NCBI GenBank assembly: GCA_002403895.1
Contig: DHIQ01000061.1
Span: forward strand, 1 to 14,454
Origin: Candidatus Neomicrothrix sp. UBA4742
Lineage (GTDB): Bacteria; Actinomycetota; Acidimicrobiia; Acidimicrobiales; Acidimicrobilacustridaceae
Direction: 5' to 3'
Length of the DNA: 14,454 nucleotides
Part shown: positions 1 to 7,711 of the stretch, one piece after another
How positions within the stretch are numbered: position 1 is the first letter of the stretch
Layout of the letters: every line of letters starts with the position of its first letter
Made by a program: the position numbers and the translations under genes
The notes under the pieces: model-generated
Database searches by the model: none
What the model saw: only the letters and a program-made list of their open reading frames with translations
Told to the model about the DNA's origin: nothing

Positions 1-16
1 GCCTAGACCACCGGGG

Positions 17-1642
17 CTAGGAGCTGAGGGTGACGCCGAGCTGGTCGGCGGCGTAGCCCTTGAGGCGCTTGTAGTCGACCTTGCCGTTGGGGGCCCGGCC
101 GATGGTGGTGATGGGCACGACGTGCTTGGGGGCCTTGAACGAAGCCAGCCGGCTCTTGACCCAGGCCACCAGCTCGTCCTCGTTGAGCGTGGCGCCCGGT
201 GTGGCTTCGATCACCGCGGTGATGACCTCGCCGAACTTGTCGTCGGGGGTGCCGACCGCCACCGCGTCCTGCACGGAGGGGTGCTCTTTGAGGATCTCCT
301 CGACCTCTTCGGGGTAGACCTTCTCGCCGCCGGTGTTGATGCACACCGAGCCGCGGCCGAGGAGGGTGAGCGAGCCGTCGGCCTCGATGCGGGCGTAGTC
401 GCCGGGCACGGAGTACGTGTCGCCGTCGATGAGCAGGAACGTGGCGGCCGATTTCTCCGGGTCCTTGTAATAGCCGACGGGGGTGTGGCCTCGGACGGCC
501 ACTCGGCCGGTCTGGCCCGACCCGGGCTCCACATCCCGGCCGTCGTCACCGATGACCCGGGCGGTCTCGCCCAGGCGGAACTTGGCCGTTTGCTCGGCGG
601 TGTCACCCATCGACACCGATGCCCCCAGACCGAGCGCCTCCGACGAGGAGAACACGTCGATGAGCATCATGTTGGGGTTGTGGCGCAAAAGGCCTTGCTT
701 CACCGGCCCGCTCCACATCACTCCCGACGAGGTGACCATGGCCAGTCCCGAGAGGTCCCATCGGTCGGGCTCGCCGTCGAGCGCCCTCAAGATGGGCTTG
801 GCGAAGGCGTCACCCACGATGATGAGCGAGTTCACCTGGCGGTCCTCGATGGTGTCGAGCAGTTCCTCGACATCGAAGGCACGGCTGGGCAACAGCACCA
901 CGGTGCCGCCGCCGCTGAGGGCGATGAACGTCGTGAACTGACCGGTGCCGTGCATGAGGGGTGGGCCGGGCAGCAGCGCCCCGTCGGGGGGCGCGGTCTC
1001 GAGCAACTGGCGCATGGCGTCGTAGTCGGCGTCGCCCGCCCACAGCGGGTTGGCGGCCGACACGACGGCCCGGGTGAGCGAATCCTGGCGCCACATGACC
1101 CCCTTGGGCATGCCGGTGGTGCCGCCGGTGTACATGAGCAACAGGTCATCTTCGCCCCGGCCCCAGGGCGGGACGACTCGCTCGGTGCGAGCGGCGGCGG
1201 CGTCGGTGTAGGAGATGGCCCACTCGGGGCATGGTCCGGTGCCGTCGTCGACCCATAGCCAGGTGGTGACCTTCGTGAGCCGGTCGCGGATGGCTTCCAC
1301 CCGGTCGGTGAAGGCGCCGTGGAAGACCACGCACACCGCGTCGGCGTTGTCCCACAGGTAGACGAGCTCGTCGCCGGCGTAGCGGTAGTTGGTGTTGACC
1401 GGTACGAGGCCGGCCTTGAACGCGCCGAACATCGACTCGAGATACTCGGGGCAGTTGTAGAGGTACTGGGCCACCTTGTCCTGGTGGGTGGCGCCCCGAT
1501 CGATCAGCGTGCGGGCGATACCGTCGGCGTGGCGGTCGAACTCGGCCCAGGTCACGACCCGGTCGCCCTGGATCACGGCGGGCGCATCGGGGAGCACGTC
1601 GGCGACGAGCTCCCACATGGTCGCGAAGTTCCAGGCCGGCAT
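17..1642 (-). CDS. Acyl-CoA synthetase (AMP-forming), FadD19-like
   Basis: This 541-aa enzyme of the ANL superfamily should activate a fatty or steroid-side-chain acid to its acyl-CoA through an acyl-adenylate. The phosphate-binding loop YTGGTTGMPKG lies at residues 171-181. The motif SSSEALG lies in the middle, PVGYYKD and the GDYA adenine/ribose segment follow, then LGRGSV and the hinge-side motif GGEKVYPEEVEE at 438-449. The C-terminal catalytic lysine is probably K521 in NGKVDYK. The motif set (TGGTTGxPKGVMWR, PVGYYKD, GGEKVYPEEVE) resembles mycobacterial FadD19-type synthetases of sterol side-chain degradation, but the substrate is an inference. The length is typical and the gene is intact. 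The ATG at 1642 follows a purine-rich AGGGGGAA. It is divergent from the acyl-CoA dehydrogenase at 1795, so the two may share a regulatory region. Confidence 0.93.
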   Translation of the reverse strand: MPAWNFATMWELVADVLPDAPAVIQGDRVVTWAEFDRHADGIARTLIDRGATHQDKVAQYLYNCPEYLESMFGAFKAGLVPVNTNYRYAGDELVYLWDNADAVCVVFHGAFTDRVEAIRDRLTKVTTWLWVDDGTGPCPEWAISYTDAAAARTERVVPPWGRGEDDLLLMYTGGTTGMPKGVMWRQDSLTRAVVSAANPLWAGDADYDAMRQLLETAPPDGALLPGPPLMHGTGQFTTFIALSGGGTVVLLPSRAFDVEELLDTIEDRQVNSLIIVGDAFAKPILRALDGEPDRWDLSGLAMVTSSGVMWSGPVKQGLLRHNPNMMLIDVFSSSEALGLGASVSMGDTAEQTAKFRLGETARVIGDDGRDVEPGSGQTGRVAVRGHTPVGYYKDPEKSAATFLLIDGDTYSVPGDYARIEADGSLTLLGRGSVCINTGGEKVYPEEVEEILKEHPSVQDAVAVGTPDDKFGEVITAVIEATPGATLNEDELVAWVKSRLASFKAPKHVVPITTIGRAPNGKVDYKRLKGYAADQLGVTLSS

Positions 1643-1721
1643 GGTTTCCCCCTGAGGTCAAGCTGCGGTCGAGATGTGAGCGGCGGGAGTCTACGAGCTG
1701 GACCAACCGGCGTCAGAAGTG

Positions 1722-1737
1722 GGTCGCCAGGGCGACC
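1722..1737. promoter_or_regulatory. Perfect inverted repeat in the divergent fadD/fadE intergenic region
   Basis: GGTCGCC and its exact reverse complement GGCGACC flank a 2-nt AG spacer. The 16-bp palindrome sits in the 152-bp gap between the divergent synthetase and dehydrogenase genes, 58 bp before the dehydrogenase GTG. The position and symmetry suit a dimeric repressor site, but the sequence matches no operator I know and a 7-bp GC-rich match can arise by chance. Confidence 0.3.
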
Positions 1738-1794
1738 GTCTCCTACGCCGGTTCGGGTTCGGAGCGGACAGCGGCCGCGCACTAGGTTCCGGGC

Positions 1795-2952
1795 GTGGAT
1801 TTCGACATACCCGCCGAAGACGACCCCCGCCGGATTGCGGTGCGCAACTGGTTGTCCGAGCACCCCGATCCGACCGGCCGTCAGATGGCCGAGGCGGGGC
1901 TGGTCGCTCCCCACTGGCCCCGGCCTTGGGGGCTCGACGCCGACCCCATCCACCAGCTGATCATCGACGACGAGCTGAAGCGGGCCGGCGTGGGGCGCCC
2001 GTCCAACCAGATCGGAATCGGGTGGGCCGGCCCCACCCTCGTCCACGCCGGCACCGAGGCCCAGAAGGAGCGGTACCTGTTCCCGCTGCTGGCCGCCGAG
2101 GAGATCTGGTGCCAGCTGTTCAGCGAGCCGGGCGCGGGGAGTGACCTGGCCAACCTGGGCACCCGGGCCGTGCGGGACGGGGACGAATGGATCATCAACG
2201 GTCAGAAGATCTGGACGTCGCTGGCCCAGCATTCGAGCTACGGCATCCTCATCGCCCGCACCAACCCCGATGCCCCCAAGCACAAGGGCATCTCCTATTT
2301 CATCTGCCCGATGGACGCCCCCGGCGTCGAGATCCGACCCATCATCGAGATGACCGGTGCCCACACATTCAACGAGGTGTTCTTCACCGACGTGCGGTTG
2401 CCGGCGGAGAACCTGGTGGGCGAGGTGAACGAGGGCTGGTCGCTGGCCAAGGTGACGCTGGGCAACGAGCGGGTCTCGCTGTCGGGCGGCGGCGCCCTGT
2501 GGGGCCTGGGCCCGACGGCCACCGACCTGCTCGATCTGGTGCGGGCCCAGGGGGGCACCGACGATCCTTTCCTGCGTGATCGCCTGGCGAGGCTCTTCGA
2601 GCACGACGAGATCCTTCGCCTGATCCGGTTGCGAAGCGTGACCGCGGCCATCAAGGGTGAAGCCCCGGGACCCGAGGCCTCGGTGCGCAAGGTCCTGGCC
2701 GACGAGCACGGCCAAGACATCATGGCGCTGGCTAAGGATCTCTGCGGCTCGGGCGCCATGTTGACCGACGGTCGCCCGCTCGACGCCGATCCGGGCATCT
2801 GGCACTACGGTTGGCTGTTCTCGCAGGCCCTCACCATCGGTGGGGGAACGGGCGACGTCCAACGCAACATCATCGCCGAGCGCGTGCTGGGGCTACCCCA
2901 CGATGTCGATGTCGAGACCGGCCTCACCTGGTCCGAGGCCCGCCGAGGCTGA
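1795..2952 (+). CDS. Acyl-CoA dehydrogenase (FadE family)
   Basis: This 385-aa FAD enzyme should introduce the alpha-beta double bond into an acyl-CoA. The FAD/substrate-binding segment CQLFSEPGAGSDLA is at 106-119. The middle beta domain contains DEWIINGQKIWTS (130-142), ILIARTNPDAPKHKG (151-165) and NEVFFTDVRLP (193-203). The C-terminal helical domain ends with GGGTGDVQRNIIAERVLGLP (349-368). The position that carries the catalytic Glu in medium-chain dehydrogenases (YEGT) is Gly here, as in many actinobacterial FadE proteins, so the base probably lies elsewhere. The GTG at 1795 gives the expected N-terminus, although only a weak ribosome site precedes it. The N-terminal domain is somewhat short for the family. 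It is divergent from the acyl-CoA synthetase and followed by two co-directional genes, which suggests a lipid-oxidation unit. Confidence 0.93.
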   Translation: MDFDIPAEDDPRRIAVRNWLSEHPDPTGRQMAEAGLVAPHWPRPWGLDADPIHQLIIDDELKRAGVGRPSNQIGIGWAGPTLVHAGTEAQKERYLFPLLAAEEIWCQLFSEPGAGSDLANLGTRAVRDGDEWIINGQKIWTSLAQHSSYGILIARTNPDAPKHKGISYFICPMDAPGVEIRPIIEMTGAHTFNEVFFTDVRLPAENLVGEVNEGWSLAKVTLGNERVSLSGGGALWGLGPTATDLLDLVRAQGGTDDPFLRDRLARLFEHDEILRLIRLRSVTAAIKGEAPGPEASVRKVLADEHGQDIMALAKDLCGSGAMLTDGRPLDADPGIWHYGWLFSQALTIGGGTGDVQRNIIAERVLGLPHDVDVETGLTWSEARRG

Positions 2953-3027
2953 CCGGCACCATCATTTCGACCCGTCGCATTCGACCTGCTTGATCCGAGC
3001 GCAGGAAACCCCAAGGAGCACGACCCG

Positions 3028-3381
3028 ATGGCCAAGAGGAACGACACTCCGGTGTTCTCCCAGCACCAGAAGGTGGTGGCAGCCCACGACCTCCCGGGCA
3101 TCCCCGCCGGCACCCCGGGCAAGATCCTGCTCATCAACGGCTTGTCGTGGGTGCGGTACCGGGTGCTGTTCGACGGCGGTGACAAGCGAGCGATCGAGCG
3201 GGGGATGCTCAGCGCCGGCGATCTCACCACCCCGGAGGCGTGGGCGGCGGCCCAGCAACAGGCGCGGGCTGAGGTCCGTGAGGCGGAGCGAGAGGCGGCT
3301 CGCGCCGCGGCCTCCGCTCGCGGTGCGGTGGCGTCCGCGGCACCTTCCCCCGTTCCTGATTCGGGAGGCAGCGCAGCATGA
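3028..3381 (+). CDS. Small SH3-like protein with Ala/Glu-rich tail, unknown function
   Basis: The 117-aa product has two parts. Residues 12-55 look like a compact beta domain (KVVAAHDLPGIPAGTPGKI, then WVRYRVLFDGG), reminiscent of KOW/SH3-type barrels that carry 'pG..G.v' and 'W..YrV.F.nG' patterns. Residues 69-106 are Ala/Glu/Arg-rich and probably helical or coiled, ending in a Pro/Ser/Gly tail. AAGGAG at 3013-3018 sits nine bases before the ATG, which supports the start. The stop codon overlaps the start of the downstream F420-type oxidoreductase (ATGA), so the two are almost certainly co-translated. The protein may bind or regulate that enzyme, but this is inferred only from the coupling. 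I do not recognise a named family. Confidence 0.8.
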   Translation: MAKRNDTPVFSQHQKVVAAHDLPGIPAGTPGKILLINGLSWVRYRVLFDGGDKRAIERGMLSAGDLTTPEAWAAAQQQARAEVREAEREAARAAASARGAVASAAPSPVPDSGGSAA

Positions 3382-4409
3382 AGCTCGGCATGCAGGTCCC
3401 CTACGCCGGCGGCTTCAAGGAGTCGGCCCGGCTGGTGAGCGAGTACGAGAAGGCCGGCCTGGACATCGTGTGGGTGGCCGAGGCCTATGGCTTCGATGCG
3501 CCCTCGATGATGGGCTACCTGGCCGCAACGACCGACACCGTTCAGATCGGCTCGGGCATCCTGCCCATCTACACGAGGACCCCGGCGCTCATCGCCCAGA
3601 CGGCCGCCGGCGTCGACGCCATGAGTGACGGCCGGTGCATCCTCGGATTGGGGGCATCGGGCCCGCAGGTGATCGAGGGATTCCACGGCGTGCCTTACCA
3701 GGCCCCGTTGGGCCGCACCCGTGAGCTCATCGACATCTGCCGCATGGCCTGGAAGCGGGAGAAGCTCGTCTACGACGGAAAGTATTTCACCCTGCCCCTG
3801 CCGCCCGAGAAGGGAACCGGGCTGGGCAAGCCGCTGAAGCTCATCTCCCACCCCGTGCGCGACTCGATCCCGATCTACATCGCCTCGCTCGGGCCCAAGA
3901 ACGTGGAGATGACCGCAGAGCTGGCCAACGGGTGGCTGCCGTTGTTCTATATCCCCGAGCGGGCCAAGGACGTCTGGGGGGCCGACCTGGCCGCCGGCGG
4001 GGCCAAGCGCGCCCCTGAACTCGGTCCGTTGGAGATCGTGGCAGGGGGACTGGTCGCCATCGGCGACGACGCGGCCCAGGTGGCCGAGTTCGCCCGGCCC
4101 ATGGTCGCCCTCTACGTGGGTGGCATGGGAGCGCGGGGCCGCAACTTCTACAACGACCTGGCCTGCCGCTATGGCTATGAGGCCGAGGCCAAGGAGATCC
4201 AGGACCTCTACCTGGACGGCAAGAAGGACGAGGCCGCGGCCAAGGTTCCCGATGAGCTGTTGGCCCTCACCAATCTGTGCGGGCCCGAGGGTTGGATCAA
4301 GGAGCGCCTCGCCGCGTTCAAGGAGGCCGGCGTGACGGTGCTGAACCTCACCCCGATCGGGGACAACGCCACCGACACCATCGAGAAGATCAAGGCCTGG
4401 TCCGAGTAA
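3378..4409 (+). CDS. LLM class F420-dependent oxidoreductase
   Basis: The 343-aa product is a luciferase-like TIM-barrel enzyme of the type that uses coenzyme F420 rather than FMN. It opens with MKLGMQVPYAG, then DIVWVAEAYGFDAPSMMGYLA (29-49, shown in part), IGSGILPIYTRTPALIAQTA (57-76) and GRCILGLGASGPQVIEGFHG (85-104). These match the mycobacterial Rv3520c-like group. GGGAGG at 3363-3368 supports the ATG at 3378. It is translationally coupled to the small upstream protein (4-nt overlap) and lies downstream of the acyl-CoA dehydrogenase, so a reductive or oxidative step on a lipid or steroid-derived substrate is plausible. Its real substrate cannot be read from sequence. The alternative is an FMN-dependent monooxygenase of the same fold. 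Confidence 0.9.
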   Translation: MKLGMQVPYAGGFKESARLVSEYEKAGLDIVWVAEAYGFDAPSMMGYLAATTDTVQIGSGILPIYTRTPALIAQTAAGVDAMSDGRCILGLGASGPQVIEGFHGVPYQAPLGRTRELIDICRMAWKREKLVYDGKYFTLPLPPEKGTGLGKPLKLISHPVRDSIPIYIASLGPKNVEMTAELANGWLPLFYIPERAKDVWGADLAAGGAKRAPELGPLEIVAGGLVAIGDDAAQVAEFARPMVALYVGGMGARGRNFYNDLACRYGYEAEAKEIQDLYLDGKKDEAAAKVPDELLALTNLCGPEGWIKERLAAFKEAGVTVLNLTPIGDNATDTIEKIKAWSE

Positions 4410-4467
4410 CCGGGTCCCGCGGCGGCTGCAGGGGTCGGCCCGGGAGTGTCGGGTTTGATCAGTTCGA

Positions 4468-5442
4468 TCAGGTGAGGGTGCTGACCCGGCCGAGGACGGC
4501 TTCAGCCTCGGCCACGATCTGGTGGACCAACTCGCCGGCCGGGACCAGCTCGTGGATGGCGCCGGCGCCCTGGCCGCTGGGCCAGAACTCCCTGTCGTCG
4601 TCGATGTCGGGGGCGCTCTCGTCCAGGCCCAGATGGTTGGCCCCGTCGTGCATCGACCGCATGAACTGGGCGGGGAACGGCTGGAGGTCGGCCGGGTGCT
4701 CCTCCCAGTACTGGGTGTAGTCGTTGCGGACCACCCGGCAGGTCTTGCCGGTGTAGCCCCGCGAGATCACGGTGCCGTCCTCCCCGATGCGCAACAGCGC
4801 CTCTTTGTAGCCGGGGACGGCCCGGGCCTCGGGGGTGGCGATGAACCGGGTGCCCATCCACACACCGTCGGCGCCCAAGGCCAGCGAGGCAGCGAGCCCG
4901 CGGCCATCGAACAGCCCACCGGCGGCCACCACAGGCACGCGATCACCCACTGCGTCCACGACCTGGGGCACCAGGGCCATGGTGGCGACCTGGCCGGTGT
5001 GGCCGCCGGCCTCGGTCCCCTGGGCGACCACGATGTCGCAACCCGCTTCGACGGCGGCCACCGCGTGGCGAACCTTGCCGCACATGTTCATGACCAACAC
5101 GTTGTGGCGGTGGCACAGGTCGATCACGTCACGGGGCACGCCGAGGCCAGCCACGAACAACCGGCCGCCGCCGTCGATGATGGCCTGCACCTGGGTTTCC
5201 ATGTCCCCCGGGGCGGCGGTGAGCAGGTCCACCCCGAATGGTTTGTCGGTGAGGGCCCGCACCGCGGCGATCTCTCCGACCATCTTGTCGAGGCCCATGG
5301 TCGAGGCCCCCATGCACCCGAATCCCCCGGCCTCGCTCACCGCCGCCACCAGCGACGAGTACGAGACGCCGCCCATGCCGGCCAGCATCACCGGGTGTTC
5401 CACTTCAAGGAGGTCGGTCAGTCGTGTGCGCATGGCGCGCAT
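4468..5442 (-). CDS. Nitronate monooxygenase-family FMN enzyme (NPD-type)
   Basis: This FMN-dependent TIM-barrel protein belongs to the 2-nitropropane dioxygenase/nitronate monooxygenase family, which also includes the actinobacterial steroid-ring enzyme IpdC. With the ATG at 5442 it has 324 residues. VEHPVMLAGMGGVS lies at 14-27, the family motif AQGTEAGGHTG at 140-150 (His148 in the catalytic-His position), and the phosphate-binding region AAGGLFDGRGLAASLALGAD at 173-192, followed by GVWMGTRF. I chose 5442 because AGGTGGGG lies six bases upstream; an in-frame GTG at 5454 and an ATG at 5433 are alternatives. It converges on the F420 oxidoreductase with a 58-bp gap and no clear terminator. 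Function may be nitronate detoxification or, given the lipid-catabolism neighbours, an acyl-CoA/steroid oxidoreduction. Confidence 0.88.
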   Translation of the reverse strand: MRAMRTRLTDLLEVEHPVMLAGMGGVSYSSLVAAVSEAGGFGCMGASTMGLDKMVGEIAAVRALTDKPFGVDLLTAAPGDMETQVQAIIDGGGRLFVAGLGVPRDVIDLCHRHNVLVMNMCGKVRHAVAAVEAGCDIVVAQGTEAGGHTGQVATMALVPQVVDAVGDRVPVVAAGGLFDGRGLAASLALGADGVWMGTRFIATPEARAVPGYKEALLRIGEDGTVISRGYTGKTCRVVRNDYTQYWEEHPADLQPFPAQFMRSMHDGANHLGLDESAPDIDDDREFWPSGQGAGAIHELVPAGELVHQIVAEAEAVLGRVSTLT

Positions 5443-5470
5443 CGTAGGCCCCACCTGACCGCCCCTCGGA

Positions 5471-5518
5471 TTCTGGCGACGATCTGGTGCCCTCTGGGGG
5501 ACAAAATCGTCGCCAGAA
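5471..5518. repeat. 48-bp near-palindrome between two leftward genes
   Basis: Perfect 13-bp arms, TTCTGGCGACGAT (5471-5483) and ATCGTCGCCAGAA (5506-5518), continue inward for nine more positions, six of which pair. The result is a 22-bp stem (19 of 22 complementary) with a 4-nt loop. It starts nine bases after the stop of the geranylgeranyl-reductase-like gene and ends 28 bases before the chosen start of the FMN-enzyme gene. No T-run follows on either strand, so it is not a classical intrinsic terminator. It could act as a transcription or RNA-processing boundary, a leader hairpin for the FMN enzyme, or a copy of an interspersed palindromic repeat. Confidence 0.75.
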
Positions 5519-5526
5519 CGGGTAGT

Positions 5527-6804
5527 TCAGCGGTAGGCGCCGGTGCTGGTGAACAGGCCCCGCCGCCAGCGGTCGGGGGTGAGCGCCGCGGCTCGTGGGT
5601 AGTCCTCGAACAGCCAGCGGCCGAAGTTGCGGCGGGTCCAGGCGGTCAGGCCGCCAGCACCGATGGCGAACTCGGCCACAGCCGGATGAGCCAAGCCGCG
5701 ACCCAGGGAGGCGGCGAAGCGTTGGTCGCGGGCCAGGTCGCGGCGCACGGTGCGCTCGTAGCGGCGGGCGGCCTCCAGCGGGCGACCCGGGGAGCAGGCC
5801 AGCACGGCCTCGGCCGCCCACTGGCCGGTGGCCAGCGCCTGCCCGATGCCCTCACCCGTCATGGGATCGGCGGCGGCGATGGCGTCGCCGGCGAACAGCA
5901 CCCGACCGTCGGTGAGCACCACGTCACCCAGATCGGTGGGAATGGGCCAGGCTCGGTGGGTGCCCTCGGGCTCGGCGTCGGGGCCGAGCAGCTCCCTGAT
6001 GTGTGGGCGGGCCAACAGTTCGGGCCACAACTGCTTCATGTCATGGGTGGTGACCGCCCCTCCCCGCACGATCCCGAAGCCGATGTTGGCCTGCCCATCG
6101 CCGAGGGGGAACGACCAGAAGTACCCGGGTAGGAGATCCGGTTCGAACATCACCCACAGCTCGGTGGCGGCACGGCTCGACACGTGGTGGACGTACTGAC
6201 GGAAGGCATGCCATTCGCCCCGGTAGCCCGGCCGGTCGACCCCGAGGTGCTTGCGCAGCGGCGACCACATGCCGTCCGCCCCGATGACGTGGCGGGCCTC
6301 GATGCGGGTGCCGTCCCCATCGTCGGGTGCGTTGACGTGGAGGGTCACCCGGTCGGCATCCTGGACGGCACCGGTGACGGGGTGGCCCTCGCGCACGTCG
6401 ACCCCGGCCTGGCGGGCCACGTCCACCAGGGCGGCATCGAGATCCTGACGGCGGGCGACGGCGGCGAACAGGCCCCCACCCCGGGGCAGGCCGAAGGGCA
6501 CGGTCCGACCGCGGGGCGAGCGGATCCAGACATCGGTGACCTCTCGCCATGAGGCCATCAGGCCGGGGGCAAGGCCCAGCCCTTCGAGGAGTCGCAAGGC
6601 ACCAGCGGTGAGACCGTCGCCGCAGAACTTGTCGCGGGGGAAGGTGGCTTTGTCCACCAGCGTCACCTGGCGGCCAGCCCGGGCCAGGGTGATGGCGGCC
6701 GCGGCGCCCGCGGGCCCGGCCCCCACGATGGCGACGTCGCTCAACACCCGGCGCAGGCTACGGCCGGTGGCCGTCCCGGCCAAGGCCAGTCGAGGTGGCG
6801 CCAT
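5527..6804 (-). CDS. Geranylgeranyl reductase family flavoprotein
   Basis: The 425-aa protein is a FAD-dependent enzyme of the GGR/MenJ type, which saturates isoprenoid double bonds in lipids, quinones or carotenoid-like chains. The N-terminal Rossmann motif VAIVGAGPAGAAAA runs at 24-37, followed by the family signature FPRDKFCGDGL (55-65). The C-terminal FAD contact VLFAGDAIAAADPMTGEGIG is at 302-321. I chose the ATG at 6804, two bases after the upstream gene's stop, because it leaves a short leader before the Rossmann strand; a longer open frame upstream overlaps the neighbouring gene and lacks family resemblance. A GTG at 6747 is possible. There is no strong Shine-Dalgarno, so translation is probably coupled to the upstream gene. 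As the last gene of the leftward operon, it probably modifies a membrane isoprenoid. The exact substrate is unknown. Confidence 0.88.
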   Translation of the reverse strand: MAPPRLALAGTATGRSLRRVLSDVAIVGAGPAGAAAAITLARAGRQVTLVDKATFPRDKFCGDGLTAGALRLLEGLGLAPGLMASWREVTDVWIRSPRGRTVPFGLPRGGGLFAAVARRQDLDAALVDVARQAGVDVREGHPVTGAVQDADRVTLHVNAPDDGDGTRIEARHVIGADGMWSPLRKHLGVDRPGYRGEWHAFRQYVHHVSSRAATELWVMFEPDLLPGYFWSFPLGDGQANIGFGIVRGGAVTTHDMKQLWPELLARPHIRELLGPDAEPEGTHRAWPIPTDLGDVVLTDGRVLFAGDAIAAADPMTGEGIGQALATGQWAAEAVLACSPGRPLEAARRYERTVRRDLARDQRFAASLGRGLAHPAVAEFAIGAGGLTAWTRRNFGRWLFEDYPRAAALTPDRWRRGLFTSTGAYR

Positions 6805-6806
6805 GG

Positions 6807-7709
6807 TCAAGCTGAGGGTTGGTCGCGCCAGGGGTCCTCCCGGACCGGCTTGACGGTGTGGCCGTCCAGGTCGTGGTCGACCCCCGGGGTGGGGTCCCAA
6901 CCCTCGTCGGGATGCACCAGGCTGGGGGTGTCCCCGAACGGAACCAGGTCCGGCCGACCGAGGCCCGAGCTGTCGTCGCTGATGGGGAAGATCTCGGTCC
7001 CGGCACCTTCGGGCAGCTTGGGGTAGAGCTCCCACACCGCGGGCGGTACGTGGGCCAGGACGTCTTCGGCCATGGCCAGCAATCGAGGCATGACCGGAGG
7101 ATCCAACGGGTCGGAGCTGAGCAGCAGGAACCGGCCCATCGTCTCGAGGCTGATGGTGCCACCTGTCTTGAGCAGGATCTCCATCATCTGGGGGTCGATG
7201 AGGGCAGAGGCGAAGCGGCGGTCGGCGCAGTCCACCGCAAACATCCGGTTGAACTCCTCGGACTCAAAGTCGATGTCGCCTCCCCCCAGGACATGTTCGG
7301 CTTTGTCGAGGAGCCCTTCGCGCGTGACGCGAAGTTGAGGCCAACTGCCGTTGTGGTTCACCAGGGCACAGGTGAAGTAGTGCCACCGCTGGTGGACCTG
7401 ACCGTTCTTGTCGTGGTACTCGTCGTAGTAGCCGTAGTCGAAGACCCGCACCGGCTCCCCTCCGTCCTCGGTGCCGGCGGCGGGGCGCCACATCACGTTC
7501 TCCACGGTGCGGCCTTTGCCCGCCCGGAAGAGGGGGAAGGCGATGGCGGTGCAGTTGAACCGGTCCTCCGCGCGGTAGTCGAGACCGGCCCGCCTCGCCG
7601 CCGCGGGGATGTCCCGTTGGCGTGCCGAGCGGCGATACGCCTGGTAGAGCCCGGCCAGCCCGAACCCGGCCCCCACCGCGAGGATGAGCACCAGGGGTAG
7701 GTGTTCCAC
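6807..7709 (-). CDS. Membrane-anchored protein of unknown function (DUF3137-like?)
   Basis: The 300-aa product begins with a single hydrophobic helix (about residues 4-22), followed by a basic stretch (YRRSARQR) that suggests an N-out, C-in anchor. The soluble part contains GRTVENVMW, a region rich in aromatic and acidic residues (FDYGYYDEYHDKNG), and EEFNRMFAVDCADRRFASALIDPQMMEILL written here as its core pieces FNRMFAV, RFASALIDP and MMEILL. That last pattern recalls DUF3137-type membrane proteins, but I hold this only tentatively. The C-terminal 60 residues are acidic and Pro-rich and look flexible. The GTG at 7709 lies two bases after the stop of the GGDEF-EAL gene and the stop lies two bases before the next start, so translation is tightly coupled on both sides. 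No catalytic motif is visible. Confidence 0.8.
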   Translation of the reverse strand: MEHLPLVLILAVGAGFGLAGLYQAYRRSARQRDIPAAARRAGLDYRAEDRFNCTAIAFPLFRAGKGRTVENVMWRPAAGTEDGGEPVRVFDYGYYDEYHDKNGQVHQRWHYFTCALVNHNGSWPQLRVTREGLLDKAEHVLGGGDIDFESEEFNRMFAVDCADRRFASALIDPQMMEILLKTGGTISLETMGRFLLLSSDPLDPPVMPRLLAMAEDVLAHVPPAVWELYPKLPEGAGTEIFPISDDSSGLGRPDLVPFGDTPSLVHPDEGWDPTPGVDHDLDGHTVKPVREDPWRDQPSA

Positions 7710-7711
7710 GC

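Noticed and set aside
4410..4467. Bidirectional terminator between the F420 enzyme and the FMN enzyme
   Set aside because: Only short stems (CCCG/CGGG and TGATC/GATCA) are visible, without a T-run. They are too weak to annotate.
5520..5560. tRNA-like start GGGTAGTTCAGCGGTAGGCG
   Set aside because: It resembles a tRNA D-arm, but no anticodon or T-arm follows. The bases overlap the C-terminal codons and stop of the geranylgeranyl-reductase-like gene.
4522..6132. Long plus-strand open frame
   Set aside because: It is antisense to the FMN-enzyme and GGR genes, with His/Gly/Ala-rich composition and no domain. Such frames are common in GC-rich DNA.
6805..7035. N-terminal extension of the geranylgeranyl-reductase-like gene
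   Set aside because: The open frame continues upstream but is Arg/Pro/Gly-rich shadow sequence inside the neighbouring membrane-protein gene. The Rossmann start fits the ATG at 6804.
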